A DNA stretch of 23,471 nt from Clostridiales bacterium (lineage in GTDB: Bacteria; Bacillota; Clostridia; Oscillospirales; Acutalibacteraceae). Shown piece after piece: positions 7,792-15,107 of this stretch (position 1 is its first letter; each line of letters starts with the position of its first letter). Under the pieces are notes generated by a model. That model did no database searches. It was not told the origin of the DNA and saw only the letters and a list, made by a program, of their open reading frames with translations. The DNA lies in assembly GCA_022791355.1 (NCBI GenBank), contig JAAVYX010000111.1, forward strand, positions 1 through 23,471. Direction: 5' to 3'. Both the position numbers and the translations under genes were made by a program.

Positions 7792-8937
7792 GTGAAACAT
7801 TGGCTAATCGGTTTATTAACGGCGATTCTGACCCTGGGCTGCGCCGTGCTTTTCCCGGTCTTTGCCGCGGCCGAGACCGAGGACCCGACTGCGATGTACG
7901 CAGAGCAGTACGACGCCAGCGGGGCGGACAAGCTGAAGGACGCCTTACCCGAGGAGACCCGCCAGTGGCTGGAGCAGTGGGGCCTGGACCCGTCTAACCC
8001 CGCGTCGGTTTCCGGCCTTTCAGCCGGAAACGCGCTGGAAATGATTAAAAGCTTTATTCTAAGCGGCGGCCGAAAGCCCTTGACCGCCGCTGCGGCCGCT
8101 GCGGCCGTCATCCTGCTTTGCGCCTTGTTTTCGGGGGCGGGCAGCGGCCTTTCCAATCAGGAGATGAAACAGACTTTTTCCTACGTTTCCACCCTGTCGG
8201 TGGCCGGCGTGCTCCTTCCGCCCCTGATTTCGGCGGCTTCCGGCACGATCAGCGCCATACAAGGCTGCTCGGTCTTCATGCTCAGCTTTGTACCTGTCTA
8301 CGCCGGCATCCTTATCTCGGCCGGCCGGCCTCTGACTGCCGCCGGTTTTCAGCCTCTGTTGCTGGGCGCGGCCGAAGCGGTAGGGCAGGCCGCCGCCTTT
8401 GTCTTAACCCCGCTGACCGGGGTTTACCTTTCGGTAAGCCTGGCCTCAGCGGTAGCGCCGGGACTGAAAACCGAAGGACTCAGCGAAGGTCTGCGCAAGG
8501 CGGCCTCCTGGGTTCTCACCCTGATTATGACCCTGTTCACCGGCCTTCTCAGTATCCAGACGGCCATACAGGGCGCGGCCGACGGCGTCGCCATGAAAAC
8601 CTCCCGCTTTCTGGCCGGCTCCTTTATCCCGGTGGTAGGCGGGTCGGTTAGCGAGGCGCTGGGAACGGTGACCTCCTGTCTGGGACTGCTCAAATCCACT
8701 GTCGGCATATACGCGGTGGCGGCGGTGGCCCTACTGCTTCTGCCCATTCTTTTAGAGCTGTGTATCTGGCGTTTGACCCTCGTACTCCTGACCGCTTTAT
8801 GCGAGCTCTTTGAGCTGCCGGCCGCCGCAGCCTTTCTGAAGGCCTTAAACGGTGCGGCCGCCCTGCTCACCGCCATCTGTCTTTGCATAGGACTGCTTTT
8901 CATCATATCGGCCGCCGTGGTATCCATCGCCAGTTGA
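7792..8937 (+). CDS. spoIIIAE: Stage III sporulation protein AE
   Basis: SpoIIIAE is a large multi-pass membrane protein of the feeding-tube complex. The 381-residue product starts with a signal-like segment (KHWLIGLLTAILTLGCAV, ending near FAAAE) and then has several hydrophobic helices from about residue 90 to the C-terminus. Its length is typical of the family. The GTG at 7792 is chosen because GGGAGGA lies eight bases upstream and the signal segment begins immediately. The frame stays open 101 codons further upstream, but that stretch is basic, low in hydrophobics and unlike SpoIIIAE. spoIIIAF follows after 82 bases. Confidence 0.93.
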   Translation: MKHWLIGLLTAILTLGCAVLFPVFAAAETEDPTAMYAEQYDASGADKLKDALPEETRQWLEQWGLDPSNPASVSGLSAGNALEMIKSFILSGGRKPLTAAAAAAAVILLCALFSGAGSGLSNQEMKQTFSYVSTLSVAGVLLPPLISAASGTISAIQGCSVFMLSFVPVYAGILISAGRPLTAAGFQPLLLGAAEAVGQAAAFVLTPLTGVYLSVSLASAVAPGLKTEGLSEGLRKAASWVLTLIMTLFTGLLSIQTAIQGAADGVAMKTSRFLAGSFIPVVGGSVSEALGTVTSCLGLLKSTVGIYAVAAVALLLLPILLELCIWRLTLVLLTALCELFELPAAAAFLKALNGAAALLTAICLCIGLLFIISAAVVSIAS

Positions 8938-9019
8938 GATTTAACCCTGCCGTTCTACGAATATGGTATCCGGGACGTCTATAAACCTGTAAACATGATG
9001 ATATGAAGGAGGGGAAGCT

Positions 9020-9493
9020 ATGGAAACGATTAAAACCATGGCGACTGTTTTCTGCGCTGGGGCGGTGGCGGCTGGGATCGCCTCCATGCTGCTGCCCTCC
9101 GGAAAGCTGGAAAAGGTCATGCGGGTGCTGTTGGGCTTCTTTTTGCTGGCGGTAACCCTCTCGCCCTTTATGCATAAGGAAAGCGTCCGCTGGGACATGC
9201 CAGCCGCTGCCGAAACGGCCTTGGACACAGACTCCCCTACGGCCCTGGCCGAGACAGTAGCCGGACAGGAACAGGCGGCCGCCGGCCGGGTGATCCGCGG
9301 CCAAATTCAAGAGGCGCTGGAGGGCTTGGACATTTTTGACGCAGAAGTTGACTTGGACATGGATATTGACGGCGAAAGCTGCATATCTATTAGGCAGATA
9401 AAGATTTTTCTGCCTGCCGGCTGCGTATACGCGGCCGCCGATATCCAGAAAAGTCTGCGGCAAACGCTGGGCATAGAAGCGGAGGTGTTTTAA
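9020..9493 (+). CDS. spoIIIAF: Stage III sporulation protein AF
   Basis: The 157-residue protein has two closely spaced N-terminal membrane helices (about residues 5-24 and 32-49) and then a soluble domain (about 85-157) of alternating acidic strands and a helix ending QTLGIEAEVF. That layout is typical of SpoIIIAF, whose soluble part carries a ring-building-like fold facing the space between the membranes. AAGGAGGGG about six bases before the ATG is a strong ribosome site. The gene lies between spoIIIAE and spoIIIAG as in other spore formers. Confidence 0.92.
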   Translation: METIKTMATVFCAGAVAAGIASMLLPSGKLEKVMRVLLGFFLLAVTLSPFMHKESVRWDMPAAAETALDTDSPTALAETVAGQEQAAAGRVIRGQIQEALEGLDIFDAEVDLDMDIDGESCISIRQIKIFLPAGCVYAAADIQKSLRQTLGIEAEVF

Positions 9494-9530
9494 ACGGAAC
9501 GGATGAAAAAAAAGAAGCTGAGGTGCTAAT

Positions 9531-10109
9531 ATGGGAATAGAAACCGTTTTAGCGGGAACAAAAAAGCTGTTTAAGGGTGAAAAGGCTATAAAGGCTCTGT
9601 TTATCGCGGGAATAGTGGGAATCGTCCTGATTTTTCTTTCCACCTTTTTAGAGGGCAAACCCAAGCAGACGGCGGCGGCCGCAGAAAGCGGGACCGACAG
9701 CGCGGAGGCCTACTGCGCCATGCTGGAGCAAAAGCTGGGGGCCATTGTGGCCGACATCACGGCCAGCAATAACGTCCGGGTGTTTGTGACGCTGGAATCA
9801 GGAGCGGAATACGTCTATGCCAACGAGCTAAAACAGGGTACCGACACGGTGGAGGACACCAAGGGCGGCGACAGCCGAAAGGTCCAGCAAAAGGACAGCA
9901 CCGAGCAGAACTACATACTCGTGGAAGGGGAGGACGGACGCAAAACCGCCCTGCTGGTAACCGAGCTGGCCCCCAAGGTGCAGGGGGTGACCGTAGTCTG
10001 CGACAAGGGCAACCAGCCCGCGGTGGCCGAGCAAATCACCAACGCCATCACCACCGCCTTGCATATCACCTCCCGCCGGGTCTGCGTGACCGGCCGGGCG
10101 GGGGCCTGA
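9531..10109 (+). CDS. spoIIIAG: Stage III sporulation protein AG (ring subunit)
   Basis: SpoIIIAG forms a large ring in the intermembrane space, part of the channel to the forespore. The 192-residue product has a short cytoplasmic start, one membrane helix (about residues 23-42) and a C-terminal domain. Visible family features are LGAIVADITASNNVRVFVTLESGAEYVYA (positions 63-91) and VTELAPKVQGVTVVCDKG near residue 145, which make up the ring-building motif. GAGGTG lies about eight bases before the ATG. A 115-base spacer with a nested hairpin separates it from spoIIIAH. Confidence 0.94.
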   Translation: MGIETVLAGTKKLFKGEKAIKALFIAGIVGIVLIFLSTFLEGKPKQTAAAAESGTDSAEAYCAMLEQKLGAIVADITASNNVRVFVTLESGAEYVYANELKQGTDTVEDTKGGDSRKVQQKDSTEQNYILVEGEDGRKTALLVTELAPKVQGVTVVCDKGNQPAVAEQITNAITTALHITSRRVCVTGRAGA

Positions 10110-10150
10110 GCCGATGGTGAAACGATTGGCGGAAGGCTGGTAAAACTGTT

Positions 10151-10189
10151 GGCGAAGGGGCCGGCCATACGGCCGGAAGCGCTTTCGCC
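10151..10189. repeat. Nested hairpin between spoIIIAG and spoIIIAH
   Basis: Outer arms GGCGAA (10151-10156) and TTCGCC (10184-10189) enclose an inner perfect stem CCGGCC (10161-10166) and GGCCGG (10171-10176) with a 4-base loop. There is no T-run. It could tune the amount of SpoIIIAH relative to SpoIIIAG by RNA processing. Confidence 0.45.
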
Positions 10190-10224
10190 CTTACTCTCGC
10201 AACGATTAAAGGAGGATATATGCA

Positions 10225-10827
10225 ATGAAAAAGGGTTCGATCATCGGGAAGAGACAGATTGTACTGGCCGTTTTGGTGGCCGCGCTGGGCGTGGCGGTCT
10301 GGCTGAACATGAAGTTCGCCTCTACCGACGGCGGTTTTGATATCACCGGCGCTCTCAATTCGTCCAAGTACCTGGGCGACGCCCAATATGTAGCCAACCC
10401 CAGCGTCGATTCCTCCGGCGGGGAGACCTCGGGCGCAGGGGAGGGCGGCGAATCCACCCTTCCTGCCAACGGTTCCCAGGGGGAATACTTCGCCAACGCC
10501 CGCAAGGATAGGGAGGACGCCCGCAAACAGGCCTTAGAGCTCTTGCAGGATACCCTGGCCGACGTAAAGTCCGATTCCGCCGCCAAGGAAAAGGCGGTGG
10601 AAAAGGCGGCCGAGATCGCCGCCCGTATGGATAAGGAGGCTTCTATCGAAAACCTTTTGAAGGCCAAGGGCTTTGCCGACGCGGTGGTCATGATCGGCGA
10701 CAGCGACGTAAACGTGGTGGTTAAGGCCGAGTCGCTGGTAACCAGTCAAACTATGCAGATTCAGGACGCGGTACAATCCCAAGCCAAGGTGGATCTGAAT
10801 AATATTAAAATTGTTTCGGTAAAATAG
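10225..10827 (+). CDS. spoIIIAH: Stage III sporulation protein AH
   Basis: SpoIIIAH spans the mother-cell membrane and joins SpoIIQ from the forespore, completing the intercellular channel. The 200-residue protein has one N-terminal membrane helix (about residues 12-30), a Gly/Ser/Glu-rich linker (about 60-90) and a helical YscJ/FliF-like ring-building domain (about 95-200). The latter includes FADAVVMIGDSDVNVVVKA and a C-terminal VDLNNIKIVSV. AAAGGAGG (from 10208) is a strong ribosome site. It is the last spoIIIA gene, and the promoter of the next gene begins at its stop codon. spoIIQ is not in the window. Confidence 0.95.
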   Translation: MKKGSIIGKRQIVLAVLVAALGVAVWLNMKFASTDGGFDITGALNSSKYLGDAQYVANPSVDSSGGETSGAGEGGESTLPANGSQGEYFANARKDREDARKQALELLQDTLADVKSDSAAKEKAVEKAAEIAARMDKEASIENLLKAKGFADAVVMIGDSDVNVVVKAESLVTSQTMQIQDAVQSQAKVDLNNIKIVSVK

Positions 10828-10855
10828 TTGTGCCGGCTAAGGATTGTGGTATAAT
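10828..10855 (+). promoter_or_regulatory. Sigma-A-type promoter for the Asp23-family gene
   Basis: A perfect TATAAT (10850-10855) is preceded by TGG, an extended -10 element. A TTGTGC -35 (10828-10833) lies 16 bases upstream. It starts at the spoIIIAH stop codon, which would let the downstream gene be expressed outside sporulation. Confidence 0.65.
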
Positions 10856-10961
10856 AGATATATATACGAAAACCTATTATTTCCATTGAGCGCCCCATTG
10901 CGGGCCGATGGTACCATCAATCTATATACCGGCGTTCCGCCGGGGTAAGGAAGGTGCAGCT

Positions 10962-11327
10962 ATGCAGATGAAAAACTCCAAGGGCGTAGGCGGCCTGATT
11001 ATCACCGAGGAGGTTATCGCCAAGATGTCCAGCACCGCGGCGATGGAGGTGGCGGGCGTGGCGGGGATGGCGTTTCAGCCCTTGGATAAAACCCGCATCC
11101 TTTCCAAGGTGCTGCCGCCCAAGGCGGTACGGGTTTCCACCAAGGACGGGGAAATTGTTATCGACGTTTTTATCGCGGTTAAACGGGATATTCGTATAAC
11201 CGATATAGCCGAGGCCGTGCAGAAAAACGTCAAGGAAACGGTACAGAACATGACGGGCAGCGTCGTGAGCAAGGTCAACGTCCATGTGTCCGATATCGAG
11301 CTCGCGGAAGAAGCCGCCGCCGAATAG
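10962..11327 (+). CDS. Asp23/Gls24 family envelope stress protein (YqhY-like)
   Basis: The 121-residue protein has the Asp23/Gls24 fold signature: GGLIITEEVIAKMSSTAAMEVAGVAGMA near the N-terminus (positions 9-36), a central V-x-V-x-x-K-x-G-E-I-V-I-D-V strand pair, and a final helix-strand segment VSKVNVHVSDIEL. In Bacillus the homologue YqhY lies between accC and nusB just after the spoIIIA operon, and has been linked to control of acetyl-CoA carboxylase and lipid synthesis. The position here fits YqhY, but accB, accC and nusB are absent. The ATG at 10962 is preferred over one at 10908 because AAGGAAGGTG lies just upstream and homology begins there. A terminator follows directly. Confidence 0.9.
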   Translation: MQMKNSKGVGGLIITEEVIAKMSSTAAMEVAGVAGMAFQPLDKTRILSKVLPPKAVRVSTKDGEIVIDVFIAVKRDIRITDIAEAVQKNVKETVQNMTGSVVSKVNVHVSDIELAEEAAAE

Positions 11328-11340
11328 GGCTTATATGTAA

Positions 11341-11372
11341 AAACGCGCTGGAAAATTCCAGCGTGTTTTTTC
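11341..11372 (+). terminator. Rho-independent terminator after the Asp23-family gene
   Basis: ACGCGCTGGAA (11343-11353) pairs with TTCCAGCGTGT (11356-11366), with one G-U pair, followed by TTTTTTC. It lies 14 bases after the stop codon and closes the spoIIIA/Asp23 unit. Confidence 0.9.
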
Positions 11373-11505
11373 TTGTACGCTTTATATTGAAAAAGCCGCC
11401 GGCTGAACCGAGGGCTGTCGGAAAAGCTTAAGCGTAAGGACTTCCTGAAGGGAAGCGCGTTTTCACAGCGCAAAAGTATAGTGAATCGTGTCTATATAAT
11501 AAGTA

Positions 11506-11533
11506 TAACAGGCGAAAAACTGTCAGCCTGTTA
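11506..11533. repeat. Inverted repeat upstream of the DJ-1-like gene promoter
   Basis: TAACAGGC (11506-11513) and GCCTGTTA (11526-11533) form an 8-bp perfect stem around 12 bases, ending 27 bases before the -35 box of the next gene. It may be a regulator site. The spacer 11373-11560 holds no gene. Confidence 0.4.
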
Positions 11534-11560
11534 CTTATGTCGCTAGGAAATCGTAAAACA

Positions 11561-11589
11561 TGGACAAGGCAAGGGCGCTATGCTATAAT
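11561..11589 (+). promoter_or_regulatory. Sigma-A promoter for the DJ-1/PfpI gene
   Basis: TGGACA (11561-11566) and a perfect TATAAT (11584-11589) are separated by exactly 17 bases, with TGC directly before the -10 box. It sits 43 bases before the ATG at 11632. This rules out the longer in-frame start at 11560. Confidence 0.8.
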
Positions 11590-11631
11590 ATTCTTAGTGG
11601 CAAATCGGGATTGATAAAGGAGAGAAATAAT

Positions 11632-12231
11632 ATGAAAAGAACAATTTTATTTGTAATTTTACAGCAATATGCCGATTGGGAAGCCGCTTACATTTCATCT
11701 GCAATTTCTATGTTAGGGCAAGATGAATACGAAATTAAAACGGTATCTTTATCGAAAGATACCGTTCAATCAATAGGTGGATTTAAGGTACTGCCCGACT
11801 ATGACGTTACATCTATTCCAAACGATTATGAAGCTCTTATCTTGATCGGCGGCATGTCGTGGAGAAGTGAAAATACACAAAAGATTAAAAAACTTGTAGA
11901 GGATTGTTTTCAACAAGGAAAAGTTTTAGGCGGCATTTGCGATGCTTCTGTATTTTTAGGTACGGTAGGTATTTTGAATCATGTAGCTCATACCAGTAAT
12001 GATTTGAAGGACTTAAAGCAATGGGCGGGCGCTTTATATACCGGGGAAGCCAATTATATTGCAAGACAGGCGATTTGTGATAAAAACGTCATAACGGCCA
12101 ATGGTACGGCGGCTTTGGAGTTTGCGAAAGAGATTTTACTTACGTTAAATGTGGCGGATGAAGAAACAATAGCGGATTGGTACAACTTTCATAAATTAGG
12201 CTTCTATACTGCTCCAATGCCTAAAATGTAA
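11632..12231 (+). CDS. DJ-1/PfpI family (type 1 glutamine amidotransferase-like) protein
   Basis: This 199-residue cytoplasmic protein has the DJ-1/PfpI flavodoxin-like fold. The nucleophile-elbow motif GGICDAS places Cys at 103, and the acidic partner Glu is at 17 (ADWEAAY), matching the C106/E18 pair of DJ-1. ALILIGGMSW, HTSN and NVITANGTAALEFAKE are also typical. Members act as proteases, chaperones or glyoxalase/deglycase-like enzymes; the reaction here is unknown. AAAGGAGAG lies seven bases before the ATG. The gene is visibly richer in A and T than its neighbours, uses many AT-ending codons and has its own promoter, which suggests acquisition by transfer. It shares no operon with a neighbour. 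Confidence 0.88.
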   Translation: MKRTILFVILQQYADWEAAYISSAISMLGQDEYEIKTVSLSKDTVQSIGGFKVLPDYDVTSIPNDYEALILIGGMSWRSENTQKIKKLVEDCFQQGKVLGGICDASVFLGTVGILNHVAHTSNDLKDLKQWAGALYTGEANYIARQAICDKNVITANGTAALEFAKEILLTLNVADEETIADWYNFHKLGFYTAPMPKM

Positions 12232-12409
12232 ATTGTGGTTTATCGGGGCTATAAACCGAGCAGCATATCGGAATTTGCTGAATAGGGAAATGTTGTGCCT
12301 GGAATCGTATCGGTCGGAAACGCCGGCAGGGCGTATAGCACACTACGCTTTGTTTCGCAAAGTCGTGCGTCAAGGGACGAGCCCCTTTGAAAACTAAATG
12401 TAAGAAATG

Positions 12410-12453
12410 CAAGACGGCGCTATGATCCTTGTCAGAGTCATAGCGTCGTCTTG
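12410..12453. terminator. Long hairpin between convergent genes
   Basis: CAAGACGGCGCTATGA (12410-12425) pairs with TCATAGCGTCGTCTTG (12438-12453), with one G-U pair and a 12-base loop. It lies between the forward DJ-1-like gene and the reverse GH43 gene, where a two-way terminator is expected, although T-runs are weak on both sides. A smaller hairpin, CCCGTA/TACGGG (12495-12510), lies just past the GH43 stop. No gene is seen in 12232-12520. Confidence 0.55.
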
Positions 12454-12520
12454 CCGTCGGCCCGATTCCATTGTTGGAGTATGGTACCTTGTAACCCGTA
12501 CTTATACGGGCTTTAGATAA

Positions 12521-13696
12521 TTAGATAATGTCTACGTTCAGCGCAGCGCTGACAAGAAGGTTTCCCGAAGCGGTTTCAGCCTCGGCCCACACCTTGTAAA
12601 ACCCCTTTTCCGGCCGCTCCCATACAAGCCGGTCCGCCTGTCCGGCTCTGACGACCTCTTGCCCGCCGGCCAGCAGACGAGCCTTTACCGGCTTGCCCGC
12701 CTCGGAATGGACCGTAAAATCGAAGACAAGCGATTCTCCGGCGGCGTAGGGCCCGGTTTTCTCCGCCTGTAAATAACAGGATATCGACCTTGCTTCCACG
12801 CCGGTACGGGTCATACGAACGGTGTATAGAGTACCGTCCGGACCGAAGCGCAGCCGGTCGATGTTGGCGAACCGGCGGCGAACGGCGTCGCCGTCGTGCT
12901 GATGATAAACGATGAAATATTCGTCGGTTCCGGGCAGATGCAGCACCGAGTTATGACCGGGACCGATATAGCCTAACTCCATATCGGTGGACAGAATCGG
13001 AACCCTAGTGGGCACCCTATGGAAGGGGCCGTAAGGCGTGTCGGCTACAGCGTAATTCACCCGGTAACTCTGGTCTTTATACAGCCCGGGCGCGTCGCAC
13101 CAGATGTATTCCGACCAGAGATAATAATATAGGCCGCCTCGTTTGAAAACATAGGAGCCCTCGCAGTGATAGTCCTCGTCGGGCTTGCAGTCATAGACCG
13201 TGATTTTCTCCCCGGCGAAAGAAAGCATATCGGGATTCAGCTTACGCATGAACATCTGGCCGCTGAAAGTAGCGCCCCAATAGAGATAGGTTTCTCCGTC
13301 GTCGTCGATGAAAACACAGGGATCGATGGTGGACATATCCTTTTCAAACGGAATCAGCGGCCGTCCCAGCGGGTCCGTAAAGGGACCGGTGGGGGAATCG
13401 GCCACGGCCACGCCGATAGAGCTGTCGGCGCTGAAATAGAAGTAGTATTTCCCGTTGCGTTCCACCATGTCGGGAGCCCAGGCGTCCTTTTTTGCCCAGG
13501 CTACATCAGCGAATTTCAGAATGGGTCCTTCATAGGTCCACTCCTTCAAATCGGGGGAGGACCAGGCGCCAAAGCCTGGCTCCTTCATCATACCGTCGGT
13601 GGGATAGATGTAATAGCGGCCGCCGAACAAGGCGACGGTAGGGTCGGCCGCGGCGGCCGCCGAAATAATGGGATTGTTGGTATACCTTTTGTCCAT
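12521..13696 (-). CDS. Glycoside hydrolase family 43 enzyme (intracellular)
   Basis: This 391-residue protein is a five-bladed beta-propeller GH43 enzyme, the class of beta-xylosidases, alpha-L-arabinofuranosidases and relatives that invert the anomeric centre. The catalytic set is visible: Asp18 in AADPTV (base), Asp125 in STIDPCVF (pKa modulator) and Glu179 in HCEGSYVFK (acid). GPGHNSV contributes the conserved metal-site His. A beta-rich domain of about 85 residues follows the propeller. No signal peptide is present, so it likely cleaves imported oligosaccharides. The ATG at 13696 is chosen because AAAGGA lies eight bases upstream; the ATG three codons earlier overlaps that site. It follows the SDR gene by 18 bases and is probably co-transcribed. 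The exact substrate is not predictable here. Confidence 0.9.
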   Translation of the reverse strand: MDKRYTNNPIISAAAAADPTVALFGGRYYIYPTDGMMKEPGFGAWSSPDLKEWTYEGPILKFADVAWAKKDAWAPDMVERNGKYYFYFSADSSIGVAVADSPTGPFTDPLGRPLIPFEKDMSTIDPCVFIDDDGETYLYWGATFSGQMFMRKLNPDMLSFAGEKITVYDCKPDEDYHCEGSYVFKRGGLYYYLWSEYIWCDAPGLYKDQSYRVNYAVADTPYGPFHRVPTRVPILSTDMELGYIGPGHNSVLHLPGTDEYFIVYHQHDGDAVRRRFANIDRLRFGPDGTLYTVRMTRTGVEARSISCYLQAEKTGPYAAGESLVFDFTVHSEAGKPVKARLLAGGQEVVRAGQADRLVWERPEKGFYKVWAEAETASGNLLVSAALNVDII

Positions 13697-13714
13697 GTTT
13701 TTCATCCTTTCGGT

Positions 13715-14449
13715 TTACATAACAATTCCGCCGTTTACCCCCAGCACTTGACCGGTGATAAAGGCCGCGTCCGAAGAGGCCAGAAACAGGGCGGCGCGGG
13801 CTACGTCCTCCGGCCGACCCAGGGCTTGCAGTGGCGTTTCCTCCCGCAGCGCGTCCAGGTCGGCTGGGGTCAAAGCGGCGTTCATGTCGGTTGCGATAAC
13901 GCCGGGGGCGATGCAATTTACACGGATGTGAGAGGGCCCCATCTCCTTGGCCAGCGCCTTGGTCAGACCGATGACGCCCGCCTTGGCGGCCGAGTAGGCC
14001 GCTTCGCAGGAGCCGCCGGTCTGTCCCCACATGGAGGAAATGTTGATAATAACGCCATGCTTTTTGGAAACCATATAAGGCAGAGCCGCCCGGCAGCAGA
14101 GGAATACCCCCTTGAGATCCACGTCCATCAGCCGGTCCCACTCGGCTTCGGACAGATCCATCAGCAGCTTTTGCGAGGCCACGCCGGCGTTGTTGACGAG
14201 TATGTCGGTCCCGCCGAAGGAGGAATGTATCTGCCGGAAAAGGGCTTCCACCTGCCCAGCGTCGGCCACGTCTGCGCGTACCGGCAGAACGGTCCCTCCC
14301 TGCGCGGCGGCCTGCCGGACCGTTTCCTCGGCCGCGGCCGCATCCCGCAGATAGGAAAAGGCAACCCGATACCCCGCCGCCGCAAAGGTCAGTACGGCGG
14401 CCTGGCCGATGCCGCGGGAGCCGCCGGTTATACATACGGTTTTGGACAC
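13715..14449 (-). CDS. Short-chain dehydrogenase/reductase (FabG-like)
   Basis: This 244-residue NAD(P)-dependent oxidoreductase has a Rossmann fold. The cofactor motif TGGSRGIG is at residues 8-15, NNAG at 86-89, and the catalytic Ser139-Tyr152-Lys156 triad has the classic spacing. The Asn usually found in the VNLKG motif is Asp111 here (VDLKG). The C-terminal GQVLGVNGG is typical of FabG-type reductases. The GTG at 14449 is chosen because AGGAGGGAG lies just upstream; the ATG 20 codons earlier would overlap the likely promoter. It is first in a two-gene unit with GH43. That pairing suggests a sugar or polyol substrate rather than fatty-acid synthesis, but this is inference. Confidence 0.9.
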   Translation of the reverse strand: MSKTVCITGGSRGIGQAAVLTFAAAGYRVAFSYLRDAAAAEETVRQAAAQGGTVLPVRADVADAGQVEALFRQIHSSFGGTDILVNNAGVASQKLLMDLSEAEWDRLMDVDLKGVFLCCRAALPYMVSKKHGVIINISSMWGQTGGSCEAAYSAAKAGVIGLTKALAKEMGPSHIRVNCIAPGVIATDMNAALTPADLDALREETPLQALGRPEDVARAALFLASSDAAFITGQVLGVNGGIVM

Positions 14450-14488
14450 GGTTTTCTCCCTCCTTTTTAAGGCGATTGCTTTCCCTAA

Positions 14489-14494
14489 AGTATA
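14489..14494 (-). promoter_or_regulatory. Possible extended -10 box for the SDR-GH43 pair
   Basis: On the reverse strand TATACT is preceded by TGT, giving an extended -10 element about 40 bases before the SDR start. No good -35 box is seen at 16-18 bases, so the call is tentative. Confidence 0.35.
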
Positions 14495-14541
14495 ACATAC
14501 CTGGCGCAAAAAACCTATAGATTTTTATTCGAGTCATCTAA

Positions 14542-14717
14542 GCGAACAGCCTTTGACCGTTCTGACGATCACGGTGCTAAGTCGCTTCTTCCTGGAGGGC
14601 TGGGCGCTAAAGCGCCTCTGGCTGTTTCCCACAAGGGACGTTCCTATAGGTCTGACCTTTGGACAGACTGGGAATGCCAGGACAAGGCGCATGGGTGAAC
14701 AGTCAAAGGCTGTTCGC
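14542..14717. repeat. Gene-free element bounded by 16-bp perfect inverted repeats
   Basis: GCGAACAGCCTTTGAC (14542-14557) recurs as its exact reverse complement at 14702-14717. The 176-base interval also contains smaller stems: GGCGCT/AGCGCC at 14603-14616 and a GTCTG/CAGAC stem near 14650-14675. Just outside, GTTCCG (14747-14752) pairs with CGGAAC (14767-14772). No protein-coding gene is credible in 14450-15035, and no target-site duplication is obvious. It could be a miniature mobile element or a structured RNA. Confidence 0.6.
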
Positions 14718-15035
14718 CGCTTCCCGTGAAGGGACGCTCTGTAGCGGTTCCGACTGAAGGCCAGACCGGAACGCAAGCATGCAAGCCGCAAAGCCTCCTG
14801 GAAAAGTAAATGCAAAGTATATGATTTTTGTATGCTGTGCGTATTTATTGGCAAATCGCCTTTTTATAGGCTGCCGAATAAAGAAAGCCTATGCGAAATC
14901 TTTCACGCCAGGAGTCAAAACCGCCGGTTTACAAAGGTCTTTGTCCTAAATCTCATACGCTTTGCGTAAATTTTTGCGAGGGGTTCGACGCCCTCAACCG
15001 AAATCTATTGGTTTTTAAGCCTCATCGACGGTTGG

Positions 15036-15064
15036 TTGCATAAATATTCAATTTGTGCTATACT
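15036..15064 (+). promoter_or_regulatory. Sigma-A promoter for the glycosyltransferase gene
   Basis: TTGCAT (15036-15041) and TATACT (15059-15064) are exactly 17 bases apart, with a TGC extended -10 element. They lie 44 bases before the start codon, giving a short leader. Confidence 0.75.
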
Positions 15065-15107
15065 TATTTTAATCATGTGACCGCTTGTAAAAAGGAGTGG
15101 GATAGCT

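Noticed and set aside
11560..11631. In-frame extension of the DJ-1-like gene
   Set aside because: The -35/-10 promoter lies inside it, and the ATG at 11632 has a strong ribosome site.
13166..14470. A 434-codon forward open frame opposite GH43 and SDR
   Set aside because: It runs antisense across two genes with intact catalytic residues and their spacer, and shows no family features.
14978..14995. T-arm-like GAGGG/CCCTC stem with GTTCGAC, suggesting a tRNA
   Set aside because: The loop is eight bases rather than seven, and no matching acceptor, D or anticodon arms could be built around it.
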